From positions 1,531 to 65,530 of the forward strand of contig CAKKRM010000098.1 of assembly GCA_919902735.1 (NCBI GenBank): a stretch of DNA of 64,000 bases, read 5' to 3'. The stretch is from Anaerolineales bacterium (GTDB lineage: Bacteria; Chloroflexota; Anaerolineae; Anaerolineales; Villigracilaceae). This document shows, piece after piece, positions 49,089 through 58,957 of the stretch. The notes below the pieces were generated by a model that was not told the origin of the DNA, did no database searches, and saw only the letters and a program-made list of their open reading frames with translations. The stretch's first letter is position 1. The number at the start of each line of letters is the position of its first letter. The position numbers and the translations under genes were made by a program.

Positions 49089-50444
49089 ATGCCACAAACA
49101 CAAATCTCATGTCCTCGCTGCAGGCAAATGATCCCTGCCAACGTCGAGCAATTGTTCGACGTGACATATGAACCCGCATCCAAGCAACGCCTAATGAGCG
49201 GACAATCCAATTATGCCCGCTGTCCACATTGCGGATACGAAGGCCGCCTCGCAACTCCCATCGTCTATCACGACAATGAAAAAGAATTGCTGCTGACCTT
49301 CTTCCCGCCTGAGTTGGGATTGCCGTTGAACGAACAGGAAAAAATGATCGGTCCGCTCATCAAACAGATCGTGGATCGATTGCCTTCCGAGAAGCGCAAG
49401 GGGTATTTGTTCAGCCCGCAAGCCAACCTCACCTACGAGTCGATGATGGAGACCATCCTGAATAAAGATGGTATCTCATCCGAAATGATCAAGGGGCAGC
49501 AGGAACGCGTGCAGTTCATGGAGAAGTTGATGCAGGTCACCTCGAAGGATGTGCGTTTGGAGTTGATCAAGCAGAATGAAAGAATCATCGACGAGCAATT
49601 CTTTGCGCTGTTCAGCCGCATCGCGCAGAACGCCATGCAAAGCGGACAGGAACCGATTGCCCGCGCCATGATCGAGATCCAAACCATGTTGTTGGAAGAG
49701 ACCGCGTATGGCCGTCAGCTGAAGGAATCTGTCGGGGAAATGGAAGCAGCTCAACAGGTCCTGCAAGAAGCGGGACAATCCCTCACCCGCGAAAAACTGC
49801 TGGACTTCGTCCTCGAATCAAAAAGTGATTTACGCATTCGGGCGTACGTCAGCATGGCACGCGCAGGCATGGATTATGTCTTCTTCCAGAATTTGACGGA
49901 TAAGATTGAGAAGGCCAGCGCTGAGGAAAAGACCAAGCTGGAGGGCGTCCGCGAGAAATTGCTTTTCTTCACCAGTGAAGTGGACAAGCAGATGGAAGCG
50001 CGTTTGAAGCAGGCGCAAAAGTTCGTGGAGACCATCCTCGAACAGGAAGATATTGAAAAAGCCACACAGGCCAACCTGGAGAACTTCACGCAGGATGCCG
50101 TGGAAGTGGTCAACCAGTTGCTGCGACAGGCTTCAGAGAAAAATGATTACACCCGCATGGGTAAATTGCAAAAGATGGTGCAGGTGTTGCAATCCGCCAG
50201 CGCCCCACCGCCAGAGGTGGCCTTCATCGAGCAACTGCTCCAGGCTCCAGACGAAGCGGGCATGGAACAGATGCTCACGGAGAACGATGCGATGGTCAAC
50301 CAGCAATTCGTAGACGCCCTGAGCGGATTGATTGCCCAAATGGAGTCGCAGCCTGATAACCCCGAAGCGAAAGATATGGCCGAAAAACTTACTGTGATTT
50401 ACAGAGTGGCGTTGAAGCGGGTGATGAAAAAGAATATGGGATAG
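49089..50444 (+). CDS. CpXC domain-containing protein
   Basis: TQISCPRCRQMIPANVEQLFDVTYEPASKQRLMSGQSNYARCPHCGYEG: paired CPxC zinc-ribbon motifs. Confidence 0.82.
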   Translation: MPQTQISCPRCRQMIPANVEQLFDVTYEPASKQRLMSGQSNYARCPHCGYEGRLATPIVYHDNEKELLLTFFPPELGLPLNEQEKMIGPLIKQIVDRLPSEKRKGYLFSPQANLTYESMMETILNKDGISSEMIKGQQERVQFMEKLMQVTSKDVRLELIKQNERIIDEQFFALFSRIAQNAMQSGQEPIARAMIEIQTMLLEETAYGRQLKESVGEMEAAQQVLQEAGQSLTREKLLDFVLESKSDLRIRAYVSMARAGMDYVFFQNLTDKIEKASAEEKTKLEGVREKLLFFTSEVDKQMEARLKQAQKFVETILEQEDIEKATQANLENFTQDAVEVVNQLLRQASEKNDYTRMGKLQKMVQVLQSASAPPPEVAFIEQLLQAPDEAGMEQMLTENDAMVNQQFVDALSGLIAQMESQPDNPEAKDMAEKLTVIYRVALKRVMKKNMG

Positions 50445-50477
50445 AGAAAATATAACGGGTTTGCTGTTATATCAACA

Positions 50478-50508
50478 ATCAGGCCTGCCAAAATTTGGCA
50501 GGCCTGAT
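50478..50508. terminator. Bidirectional terminator, 15-bp perfect stem
   Basis: ATCAGGCCTGCCAAA-A-TTTGGCAGGCCTGAT between convergent genes. Confidence 0.88.
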
Positions 50509-50553
50509 ATATTTTGTAACACGTGCAGTAGTATCAATTGCGTGAACGCGAAC

Positions 50554-52524
50554 TTATGGCAAATGATACTCAATAATCAATTGCGGGCGGTCCGCTGCCG
50601 TAGCGGCGTTGCCGCTGTATATCTTGAGGAAGTCTGCGCCGAGGTCGTTGTTGTCATCAGTGGAGAAACGCAGGCGGAACTGGGTCACACCGCTCAGGTT
50701 GACGTACTGGAAATTGGCAGAAGCGAATGAATTGCTGTACCAATTGTCCACTGCGTTGTTGATATAGCTAAGGACCGCATTCATGCTGGCGCCAGCTTTG
50801 AAATCATTGAGTTGCAGGCTGGAACTACTGTTGAAGGGTCCTTTGCGAACATCCGCGAGTAAATTTCCGTGGGTGTTAAAAGGCAGGGTACCAATCGTTC
50901 CCGCATACTTGAACTTAAGGGTAGCCACGGTGATGATAGCGGTATCCGGCAGGGAAGAGGTATCGAAGGAGAGGATGGAGCGGTACTGATAGTTGGAGGC
51001 GTTATCACCGATGGCTAGAATAGAGTTGGCGCTGTTCATTGTACCGCCGGTAGTGGTGGTTTCACCGGATTCCAATATCCAGCCATCCTCTGAGGCGACT
51101 GATGTAAATGTAACAGGCCTGGTGATGGTGTAGACCTCCCCGGTGGTGAAATTACCGTTTCCTGCGCCTGGGCCTCCAAGAGGATTCGATGCGCTATTTT
51201 GAATGGTGTCGTTGTCGATCACATTGAGGCGGATGGTGCCATTGCCATTACCCGTGGTGACAGTGACAGTAAAGACACCGGTCGAACCCAGAATACTACT
51301 CACAGAGGCGCCAGAGACGCCTGTTGTGGTCAGGGTAAAGTCGCTGATATCCACACCTGTGACAGACTGGTTGAATAAAACTGTATATTCCACGGTGGCG
51401 GCGCTGGTGGTTGAACCACTTGGGTTACCGCGGACAATACTAGCCACAACAGGGTAGTTTTGCACGGTAAATGACCACCAGGCGCCACTATTTGCATAGA
51501 CTCCGAGGTCCCTCACCCGCACCTGCCAATAGTAGGTATGGCCTGTCAAAACCGGAAAATCGCCGGGACCGCCGGAATAAAGAGAAGCTCTTGTGATCCA
51601 GTTATTGCCTTCGCAGAGTGAGTTATTCGTTTCATCGATGCAATATTGATATCTATCAGTGGATGCTATGTGGGCGTCGCTCCATTGCAGCAACATATAC
51701 GTTGTGGCAGGAGGACTTATTATCGCTCCATTGGAGGGGGTGGTTTTATTAAAGCTGACGGTTGAAATGGTAAATGACCACCAGGTGCCGCCATTTGCAT
51801 ACGTACCTGCATCCCTGGTCTTGACCTGCCAATAGTAGGTATGCCCTGGTAAAATCGCGAAATCACTAGGGCCGCCAGAGTAAAGTGAGTTTCTTGTCAA
51901 CCAGATAGTGTCGCAACTATTGTTGTTTATTTCGTCAATGCAATATTGATACCTATCCGTAGTCGGAATTTGAGCGTCAGTCCATCGAAGCAACTGGTAG
52001 GTAGTGGTGGGCATGGCAATAGTCGCCCCATTGGACGGGGTGGTTTTATTAAAAGCAACGATGGTCGGCACAGTTAGGCCGCGAACCAATACATTCCCAA
52101 GCCAAACATTCACACAATAGCCCACCCCATCCGTTGAGCATTGCTCAATCTCTACCGTTAGATACGAATCCAGTCCATTGGTGTAAACCAGCTCGACATC
52201 CACGCCTCCTACAAATAACCACCCAAGAGACTCCAAATTTTCAGAGGAATAATACTCGAACAGGGGTGTAGGATTCTTGTCCGGGAAACTTGCAACGGCC
52301 TCAAACGCCTCCCCGCTTAACACCAGGGATTGGCCCTGCACTTGCAGGTCTTTTTGAACAACCCCCAGGGTTTTCCAATCCAAACCGGAAAACAGGGGCG
52401 GGGCAATTTCCGCGCCCGCAGCCTGCGTTGGAGATTGCGCCAAAACGCTGCCCTGGCTGGAAAAGCCCAAAGCCGCCACAAGGATTAAATTGAATAGGTG
52501 CAACAGGTATTTTTTTGTTAACAT
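50554..52524 (-). CDS. Secreted surface protein with duplicated ~90-aa domain and C-terminal DNRLRE-like domain
   Basis: Signal peptide KKYLLHLFNLILVAALGFSSQGSVLAQ; two copies of FNKTTPSNGA...TYQLLRWTDAQIPTTDRYQYCIDE...GHTYYWQVKTRDAGTYANGGTWWSFTI; C-term SEDGWILESGETTTTGGTMNSANSILAIGDNASNYQYRSILSFDTSSLP. Confidence 0.82.
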   Translation of the reverse strand: MLTKKYLLHLFNLILVAALGFSSQGSVLAQSPTQAAGAEIAPPLFSGLDWKTLGVVQKDLQVQGQSLVLSGEAFEAVASFPDKNPTPLFEYYSSENLESLGWLFVGGVDVELVYTNGLDSYLTVEIEQCSTDGVGYCVNVWLGNVLVRGLTVPTIVAFNKTTPSNGATIAMPTTTYQLLRWTDAQIPTTDRYQYCIDEINNNSCDTIWLTRNSLYSGGPSDFAILPGHTYYWQVKTRDAGTYANGGTWWSFTISTVSFNKTTPSNGAIISPPATTYMLLQWSDAHIASTDRYQYCIDETNNSLCEGNNWITRASLYSGGPGDFPVLTGHTYYWQVRVRDLGVYANSGAWWSFTVQNYPVVASIVRGNPSGSTTSAATVEYTVLFNQSVTGVDISDFTLTTTGVSGASVSSILGSTGVFTVTVTTGNGNGTIRLNVIDNDTIQNSASNPLGGPGAGNGNFTTGEVYTITRPVTFTSVASEDGWILESGETTTTGGTMNSANSILAIGDNASNYQYRSILSFDTSSLPDTAIITVATLKFKYAGTIGTLPFNTHGNLLADVRKGPFNSSSSLQLNDFKAGASMNAVLSYINNAVDNWYSNSFASANFQYVNLSGVTQFRLRFSTDDNNDLGADFLKIYSGNAATAADRPQLIIEYHLP

Positions 52525-52734
52525 ATTTTCAGTCCTTTCTTCAACATAATAGTATCACAGCCTGTAGAATCTTCAAGCCGCCCTAAAAGCGATTTTTCGT
52601 CATTCCTTTTTAGTGATAACGCAGGCTTCCCCCATTCACCAGACGCAAAGCTCAATAAAAAGTTCCTTGCAGCGCAGGCGCGTCACAACCCGGAGTACCC
52701 CAGAAGTATCTGATGAAAAGGATATTAGACCTCT

Positions 52735-52850
52735 TGCACACGTAGGTGCAATCAGCCACAGAGCACACAGAGACCTTTGAGAAAAAGCTCTTAAAACTCA
52801 TTTTCTCTGTGATCTCTGTGGCAAAAAAGACTTTCGCAAGAGCTCTATTG
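52735..52850. repeat. Palindromic 'CACAGAG' element
   Basis: GCCACAGAGCACACAGAGACC ... TTTTCTCTGTGATCTCTGTGGC, outer CTCTTGCACA/GCAAGAGC; one arm also occurs near 6690-6725. Confidence 0.75.
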
Positions 52851-52922
52851 GATGAGCTTACAAAAAAGAGGCCGTCATCAGGATGACGGCCTCCAGGGTT
52901 GAATTTGCAAAAAGCCTTCGTT

Positions 52923-53888
52923 TCATCCCCTGAAGAAATTCGAAACAAAGAACCAGATATTCGCTGGCCTCTCTGCGAGTCGTCTCATGAAATATGGATA
53001 CCAATGCGTGCCGAAGGGAACATACACCCGCACGGGGTAGCCTTCCTTCGCCAGCGATTCCTGTAAATCCCTGCGGATGCCGTAGAGCATTTGGAATTCC
53101 AGGCCGTTTTTTGGCAGACCGGCTCTCTCTGCATAGGACTTTGCAAAAGCAATGCGCTTTTCATCGTGGGATGCAATTGCGGGAATGGGCGGTACGCGGC
53201 CATCATTTGATAATTTTGTGCCATTTGCAAGGGATGTATCGATCAGAATCTTTGAAAGCAGATCGTAATTCGCATCCACATCCGCTTTTTTGGGGAAGGC
53301 TTTGTCAGGCGGTTCCTTGTACGCGCCTTTCACCAAACGGATCGGGACGCCATCCTGCGCCATGCGGCGGGTATCCGCTTCGGCGCGATATAAATAAGAT
53401 TGCACAGCCATGCCGGCATTTTCATATCCTTTTTCACGCATGGCATAATATATATTTATCGTCTTGTCTGTATATGGGGTGTCTTCAATATCGACGCGGA
53501 CAAAAGTGTTATTCTGTTTTGCACGCGCAAGGATGCGCTCGAGGTTCTGGGCGCACAGGCTTTCGTCCAGACCAAGCCCGATCTGAGTCAGCTTGATGGA
53601 GATGTTGCCCCTCGCAGCAGAATCAGCCCCCAGCGCGTCGAGAGTCGCGAAGATGTCATCTGTGGCTTGCTGCGCTTCTTCGGGGGTATTCGTATGTTCG
53701 CCAAGGTGGTCGAGAGTCGCATTGATCCCCTTTGCATTCAATTCACGGACGACGCGCATTGCTTCTTCAAGTTTTATTCCCGCAATGAAACGCGAGGCAA
53801 TACGCGATGCATATCCCCAATTTGTTACAAGTTTTTGCATCCATAGGGACTTGGAAAGGTAGATGAGAAAAGAACGTAACATATCCAT
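52923..53888 (-). CDS. Proline dehydrogenase family protein
   Basis: ALGADSAARGNISIKLTQIGL, VRVDIEDTPYTDKTINIYYAMR, IRLVKGAYKEP, EFQMLYGIRRDLQESLAKEGYPVRVYVPFGTHWYPYFMRRLAERP. Confidence 0.93.
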   Translation of the reverse strand: MDMLRSFLIYLSKSLWMQKLVTNWGYASRIASRFIAGIKLEEAMRVVRELNAKGINATLDHLGEHTNTPEEAQQATDDIFATLDALGADSAARGNISIKLTQIGLGLDESLCAQNLERILARAKQNNTFVRVDIEDTPYTDKTINIYYAMREKGYENAGMAVQSYLYRAEADTRRMAQDGVPIRLVKGAYKEPPDKAFPKKADVDANYDLLSKILIDTSLANGTKLSNDGRVPPIPAIASHDEKRIAFAKSYAERAGLPKNGLEFQMLYGIRRDLQESLAKEGYPVRVYVPFGTHWYPYFMRRLAERPANIWFFVSNFFRG

Positions 53889-53997
53889 CCTTTGAGGAGA
53901 GATGTGCCAGCGTACCGGCAAAGCTATTCTAGCACAGGCACCCTGTTTTGGTGTGTTATACTTTTTATGTGATTTTCATCATAATTTCGGAGGCCGA

Positions 53998-55488
53998 GTG
54001 AGAAACCGTAATACCAACACCATCCTTCGCGGGGTATCCATTTTATTCCTGACCGTCGCGCTCGTACTTACAATCCTTTCCCTCATCAACTACAGTCGTC
54101 AAAGAAATAACTACCCCGCCAGCATGACCATTGCCGGCATCTCCGTGGGCGGCCTGTCGCCTGCCGAGGCGTCTCAAAGACTGCTTGAAGTGTACACGTC
54201 CCCAATCGAAGCGCAGTACGGCGACGCGATCATCCACATTGACCCAGGCACAGTTGGTTTCGAAATTGATGTGGAAACCATGCTTGCCGCCGCCGATCTC
54301 AGCCGCACAGGCGGCCCCTTTTGGGGTGGATTTTGGGACTCCATCTGGAACCGCACTCCACCTGAGACTCAAATTCCATTGAGTTCTTCGATCTCTGAGG
54401 AACGCTTGCGCGAATACCTGCAAAACGAGATTGCGCTGCGCTATGACCAGCCCCCTGCCCCCGCACAACCGGTTCCAGGCGGGACCTCGTTCCTGCCCGG
54501 CGCGCCCGGACAGACTCTCGATCTTGGCCGCGCCGTCCTGCTCATTACGGATGCCCTGAGATCACCAACCAACCGCACGATTGCGCTCTCGTTCACCCGC
54601 AGTTCCGCCTCGAGGCCGACGATTGAAAACCTTGAAATCCTGCTTAAGCAAATCATCACCGTTTCAGACTTCGACGGGCTGATCGGTTTTTACATGCGAG
54701 ACCTGCAAAGCGGACAGGAAATCCACTTTGCGATGGATAACAAACAGGAAATTTCAGCCGAGCCTGATATTGCCTTTACCGCATCCAGTACCATCAAAGT
54801 GCCAATCGTGGCTTCGTATTTGATTAACCGCGGCAGTAACCTGGATGCGGCAACTACAGATGCGATCTCTCGCGTTTTAGCAAAGTCGGACAATTCCGCC
54901 ACCGACCAGGTTCTCGAGCGCATCGACTCGAACAACGGCCCCATCATCGTCACACAAAACATGGAATCACTGGGGTTGAACAGCACCTTCCTCGGAGGCA
55001 TGTTCTTCCTCGGCGCGCCAAACCTATTGCCCGGGCGGCTGACCCCCGGCAACCAAAGGGCCGATGTCTTTACCGACCCAGACCCCTATTCACAGACCAC
55101 TCCTTCTGAAATGGGAACCCTGCTGGCGGATATTTATCAATGCGCCCAAAGCGGAGGCGGCGCGCTCGTGGCCGCCTTCCCGGATAAAGTCAACCCTGCC
55201 ACCTGTCAATTGTTGATCGATTTCATGGCACAAGATAAACTTGGCTCGCTCATCCAAGGCGGCGTCCCTGACGGCACGCTTGTACCGCACAAGCACGGTT
55301 ATGTACTATCCAGGGACGGCATCATGCACGACACGAGCGACGTTGGCATAGTTTATTCGCCAGGTGGGAATTTTGTGTTGTCCGTTTATACCTTTCATCC
55401 CGTTCAAAATATTTGGGATAATACCAACCCTCTGTTCGTAAACCTGACCCTGGCCGTATATAACTACTTCAACGTTTCAACTCAATAA
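53998..55488 (+). CDS. Class A beta-lactamase-like serine hydrolase with N-terminal YoaR-like peptidoglycan-binding region
   Basis: GTG start; FTASSTIKVPIVASYLINRG (SxxK) and LAKSDNSATDQVLERI (SDN); IPHKHGY-type KxG segment. Confidence 0.83.
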   Translation: MRNRNTNTILRGVSILFLTVALVLTILSLINYSRQRNNYPASMTIAGISVGGLSPAEASQRLLEVYTSPIEAQYGDAIIHIDPGTVGFEIDVETMLAAADLSRTGGPFWGGFWDSIWNRTPPETQIPLSSSISEERLREYLQNEIALRYDQPPAPAQPVPGGTSFLPGAPGQTLDLGRAVLLITDALRSPTNRTIALSFTRSSASRPTIENLEILLKQIITVSDFDGLIGFYMRDLQSGQEIHFAMDNKQEISAEPDIAFTASSTIKVPIVASYLINRGSNLDAATTDAISRVLAKSDNSATDQVLERIDSNNGPIIVTQNMESLGLNSTFLGGMFFLGAPNLLPGRLTPGNQRADVFTDPDPYSQTTPSEMGTLLADIYQCAQSGGGALVAAFPDKVNPATCQLLIDFMAQDKLGSLIQGGVPDGTLVPHKHGYVLSRDGIMHDTSDVGIVYSPGGNFVLSVYTFHPVQNIWDNTNPLFVNLTLAVYNYFNVSTQ

Positions 55489-55524
55489 CAACACCAGCAG
55501 ACCCGTTTTCCCGCCAAAGGCGCG

Positions 55525-55656
55525 GGGTGTAGCGCAAAAGTATCGGTAAATTTCTGCAACAAACGTCTAACGCAAAGACGCCAGGCCGCAAAGCATTAAA
55601 TTCCTGGCGCCTTTGCGGCTTGGCGTTAAAGCTCCCGATAGTTTTGCGCCATACCT
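55525..55656. mobile_element. MITE-like element family B, copy 2 (132 bp)
   Basis: GGGTGTAGCGCAAAAGTATCGG ... reverse complement of right end AGGTATGGCGCAAAACTATCGG; perfect 9-bp direct repeat AAAGGCGCG at 55516-55524 and 55657-55665. Confidence 0.9.
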
Positions 55657-55706
55657 AAAGGCGCGAAAACCGGTCTTTTTTTCACACATCGTATATAATT
55701 CAACGT

Positions 55707-56408
55707 ATGAGCGCCTCACTGGGACTTTTCCGCCTTCAGCAAGTCGACCGTCAAATAGACCGCGCCCGCACCCAACTCGAAACCATCCGAAAAACACTCG
55801 AAAACGATGTGGAATTAAAAGAAGCCCTGCACCGCGTAGAGACCGCTCAGACCGACAATCACCGCGCCAGCCATGAAATGAAATATGCAGAATCAGAAGT
55901 GGATGCGCAAAAGATAAAGATCGAACATGCCGAATCCAGTTTATATGGCGGGACGGTAAAGAACCCAAAAGAATTACAGGATCTGCAAAAAGATATAGCT
56001 TCGCTTAAAAAGTACCTGGTCACATTGGAAGAGAGCCTGCTCGAAAGCATGTTCAAGGCGGAAACCGCAGAAAACGAATTGCAAAATGCAAAGAACGAGC
56101 TTGAAAAAATACAGGCGCGTCTTGGAAGCGAACATGGAAAGTTGATCGAGGAACAATTCACATTTTTTAAACATCTCGAAAGACTGACGGAGGAGCGCGA
56201 AGCGGCTCTTGCCCCCATCGAAATCAATCTGCTTCAAATTTACGAGGGACTGCGCCAGCAGAAGCGCGGCGTGGCCGTGGCAGAGATCATCGATAACGCT
56301 TGCGCATCCTGCGGCACAACCGTGAACGCCTCCTTTCAACAAAATGCGCGCTCTCAAAAGCAACTGGTAAACTGCCCATCCTGCGGACGCATCCTCTTCG
56401 CGAACTAA
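55707..56408 (+). CDS. Coiled-coil protein with C4 zinc ribbon
   Basis: Coiled coil, NPKELQDLQKDIASLKK; C-terminal CASCGTTVNASFQQNARSQKQLVNCPSCGRIL. Confidence 0.88.
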   Translation: MSASLGLFRLQQVDRQIDRARTQLETIRKTLENDVELKEALHRVETAQTDNHRASHEMKYAESEVDAQKIKIEHAESSLYGGTVKNPKELQDLQKDIASLKKYLVTLEESLLESMFKAETAENELQNAKNELEKIQARLGSEHGKLIEEQFTFFKHLERLTEEREAALAPIEINLLQIYEGLRQQKRGVAVAEIIDNACASCGTTVNASFQQNARSQKQLVNCPSCGRILFAN

Positions 56409-56417
56409 ACGACAACC

Positions 56418-58955
56418 ATGTTCCAGATCGAAATTTATCCCTTTTCATTCTTCCTCGGCTTCGTATCCGCAACCATTTTCTGGCTGCTGGCTACGCGGGC
56501 GCGCCCATTATGGGCTGAAATGCGCGCCAACCTGAAGGAGCAGCGCGAAGCCGCCGAAGGCAGAAAAACAAACACCGTTGAAGAAAACCATCGCCGCATC
56601 ACATTGCGCCGCGCACAAGGGATGCACCTCGCCGCGCAGCTCTTCGCATTGGATGAGGTACTTCAGGAGCCTTTGGTTCTTTCTCCAATGCAAAACGTGG
56701 AACCGGGCACGCCCCCAAAGTTCGAAGATGTCATTTCCCAAACCCTGCCCTACCTGCCCGCCTGGCCCGAGATCGCCGCAGTATATCAACCACAAACCTT
56801 AACCCTTGCCCAGGCATTGGCAGGAAACGCAAACATCGTCATCATCGGCCAGCCCGGCGTCGGGAAGACAGTGTCTCTCGCGCACCTTGCATCTCTCGCC
56901 GCGAATCAAAGCGAAAAGCTCGAAGCGTTGAAAAGCCATGTCCCCTTCCTTTTCCATGTGGCAGATCTCAAACTCCCAATCGCAGATCCAAAAGACGCGC
57001 TCATCCCTTTAATTTCGTCCGCCTCCGAACATGCGCCCATGTTCGATCTCGGCAAACTGCCGGACTTTTTCAAGAATACCTTCAAAAATGGAAACGCCCT
57101 TTTGCTTGTGGATGGTTTTGATGAAATCCCCCCCGAAAGCCAGCAGGTGATTTCAGAATACTTCAAGATCATCCTGCAAAATTATCCGCAAACCCGCATC
57201 GTCACCACTGGCGCTCCCGAATATTTGGACGGCCTGATCTCAATTGGATTCGCGCCGCTTACACTTTGCGCATGGTCCCATCAACAGGATGAAAAATTCA
57301 TGGAACAATGGGGGCAGTTGTGGTCGCAAACCGTAGCGCTGGAAGCCTGGTCGCAGACCGGCCCCCGGCAAGTGGATCCGCTCCTGCTTAACGTTTGGCT
57401 GAACGCTGACAATTCACATTTGACTCCCCTTGAATTAACCCTCAAAGCCTGGGGCGCTTACGCCGGCGACAGTTTAGGCCCGCACGTTCTGGAAGTGATT
57501 GCCACACACATCCGCCGCATTGCGCCTGCCAACACTCCACTGGCCGCCCTGGAAACCCTCGGGATGCAAGTGATGTTGAATTCGCAGCCAGTCTTCGACC
57601 CGCGCAAAGCGCGTGCCTGGGTAAAGTCATTTGAAGTGGCAGAAGAAAAGCCCGAAGGCGAATCTCCCGAACAACCTGTAGAAGAAACAACCAGGGAAGA
57701 CACAAAACCCAAAATAGGGAAAAAGATCGAAAAAGTGGTTGCCACCCCAACTTCCGGCCTGCTCGGCAAAATGGCCGCCAGCGGACTTTTGATCTCACAT
57801 CCCAACAACAAAATGAGGTTTGTACATGCTGTCTTTGCAGGATACCTTGCAGGACATGCACTTACCAATTACAACGCCGAAGAGACCATGCTAAATCAAC
57901 CGGATTGGTCCGGTAAATATCTTGCCATGCGCTACTATGCCGCGCATGGAGATGTCAGCAAGCTTATCCAATCGCTCCTGGAAACTTCACATCTGCCGAT
58001 GCACCGCCCGCTATTTGCGGCGGCACGCTGGCTGCGGGATGCGCCCAAAAATGCTCCCTGGCGTGGAAAATTATTCGGCGCTCTCGCCGCCATTCTGCAA
58101 ACCGAAGGGATTCCACTCAGCCTGCGCGGGCAAGCCATGGCCGCATTTGTCGTCAGCAATGATCCAAGCGCCGCCACCCTGTTCCGCCAATTCTCCACAT
58201 CTCTTTCATTTGAGCTCGTCCAGCTTGCCATCCTCGGCGCTGGAGCCATGCGCGACTCAAAATCAATCAGGGCCTTGGAAAATGTAATGGAGGCCCCCAG
58301 CCTATCCGTCAAACGGGCAGCCTGCATGGCATTGGTTGCCATCGGCACAAACGAATCGCTTGAGATCGTCGCGCAAACCCTGCTGACTGGCGACGAAGAC
58401 ATACGCCGCGCCGCCGGTGAAGCGCTCGCAAACGATAGCAACGAAGGCTACGAAATGCTGCGCGACGGGATTTCCATCAACGACATTCTTTTGCGCCGCG
58501 CAGTTGTTTACGGGCTTGGCCGTGTCCATCACCCATGGGCATTGGAAGCCCTCCAAAAATTGCAGGTGGAAGACGAACAATGGGTGGTCCGCAATGCCGC
58601 CACCGAAGTATTGGATGCAAAGGTAAATATCAACACACTTGCGCCCAGTAAACTCCGCGCTCCCTCCGATACCCCCTGGCTGATAGAATTTGCCGGCAAG
58701 AACGGCACCGGCATTTCCCCCGGCGTGCCCGCCACAGATATTCTCCTGCTTGCCCTCAAGGGCGAAGACCCGGACGCCCGCATGGCCGCCCTGCCTTTCC
58801 TGAAATACACACCCAACGAAGGCGTGGTTATCCAACTCTACAGCGCGATGTATAAAGACGACCCTGAGCTGCGAGAAGCGGCCTATAACATCCTTTGGGA
58901 AATCAGCTTATCTGGAATCAAACTCCCACTCCCCAGCCAATATGGATACGGTTAA
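56418..58955 (+). CDS. Membrane-anchored NACHT-type NTPase with HEAT-repeat C-terminus
   Basis: N-terminal TM FFLGFVSATIFWLLATRA; Walker A VIIGQPGVGKTVSLAHLA; Walker B GNALLLVDGFDEIPPES; multiple HEAT-like repeats (SVKRAACMALVAIGTNESLEIVAQTLLTGDEDIRRAAGEALAND). Confidence 0.85.
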   Translation: MFQIEIYPFSFFLGFVSATIFWLLATRARPLWAEMRANLKEQREAAEGRKTNTVEENHRRITLRRAQGMHLAAQLFALDEVLQEPLVLSPMQNVEPGTPPKFEDVISQTLPYLPAWPEIAAVYQPQTLTLAQALAGNANIVIIGQPGVGKTVSLAHLASLAANQSEKLEALKSHVPFLFHVADLKLPIADPKDALIPLISSASEHAPMFDLGKLPDFFKNTFKNGNALLLVDGFDEIPPESQQVISEYFKIILQNYPQTRIVTTGAPEYLDGLISIGFAPLTLCAWSHQQDEKFMEQWGQLWSQTVALEAWSQTGPRQVDPLLLNVWLNADNSHLTPLELTLKAWGAYAGDSLGPHVLEVIATHIRRIAPANTPLAALETLGMQVMLNSQPVFDPRKARAWVKSFEVAEEKPEGESPEQPVEETTREDTKPKIGKKIEKVVATPTSGLLGKMAASGLLISHPNNKMRFVHAVFAGYLAGHALTNYNAEETMLNQPDWSGKYLAMRYYAAHGDVSKLIQSLLETSHLPMHRPLFAAARWLRDAPKNAPWRGKLFGALAAILQTEGIPLSLRGQAMAAFVVSNDPSAATLFRQFSTSLSFELVQLAILGAGAMRDSKSIRALENVMEAPSLSVKRAACMALVAIGTNESLEIVAQTLLTGDEDIRRAAGEALANDSNEGYEMLRDGISINDILLRRAVVYGLGRVHHPWALEALQKLQVEDEQWVVRNAATEVLDAKVNINTLAPSKLRAPSDTPWLIEFAGKNGTGISPGVPATDILLLALKGEDPDARMAALPFLKYTPNEGVVIQLYSAMYKDDPELREAAYNILWEISLSGIKLPLPSQYGYG

Positions 58956-58957
58956 CC

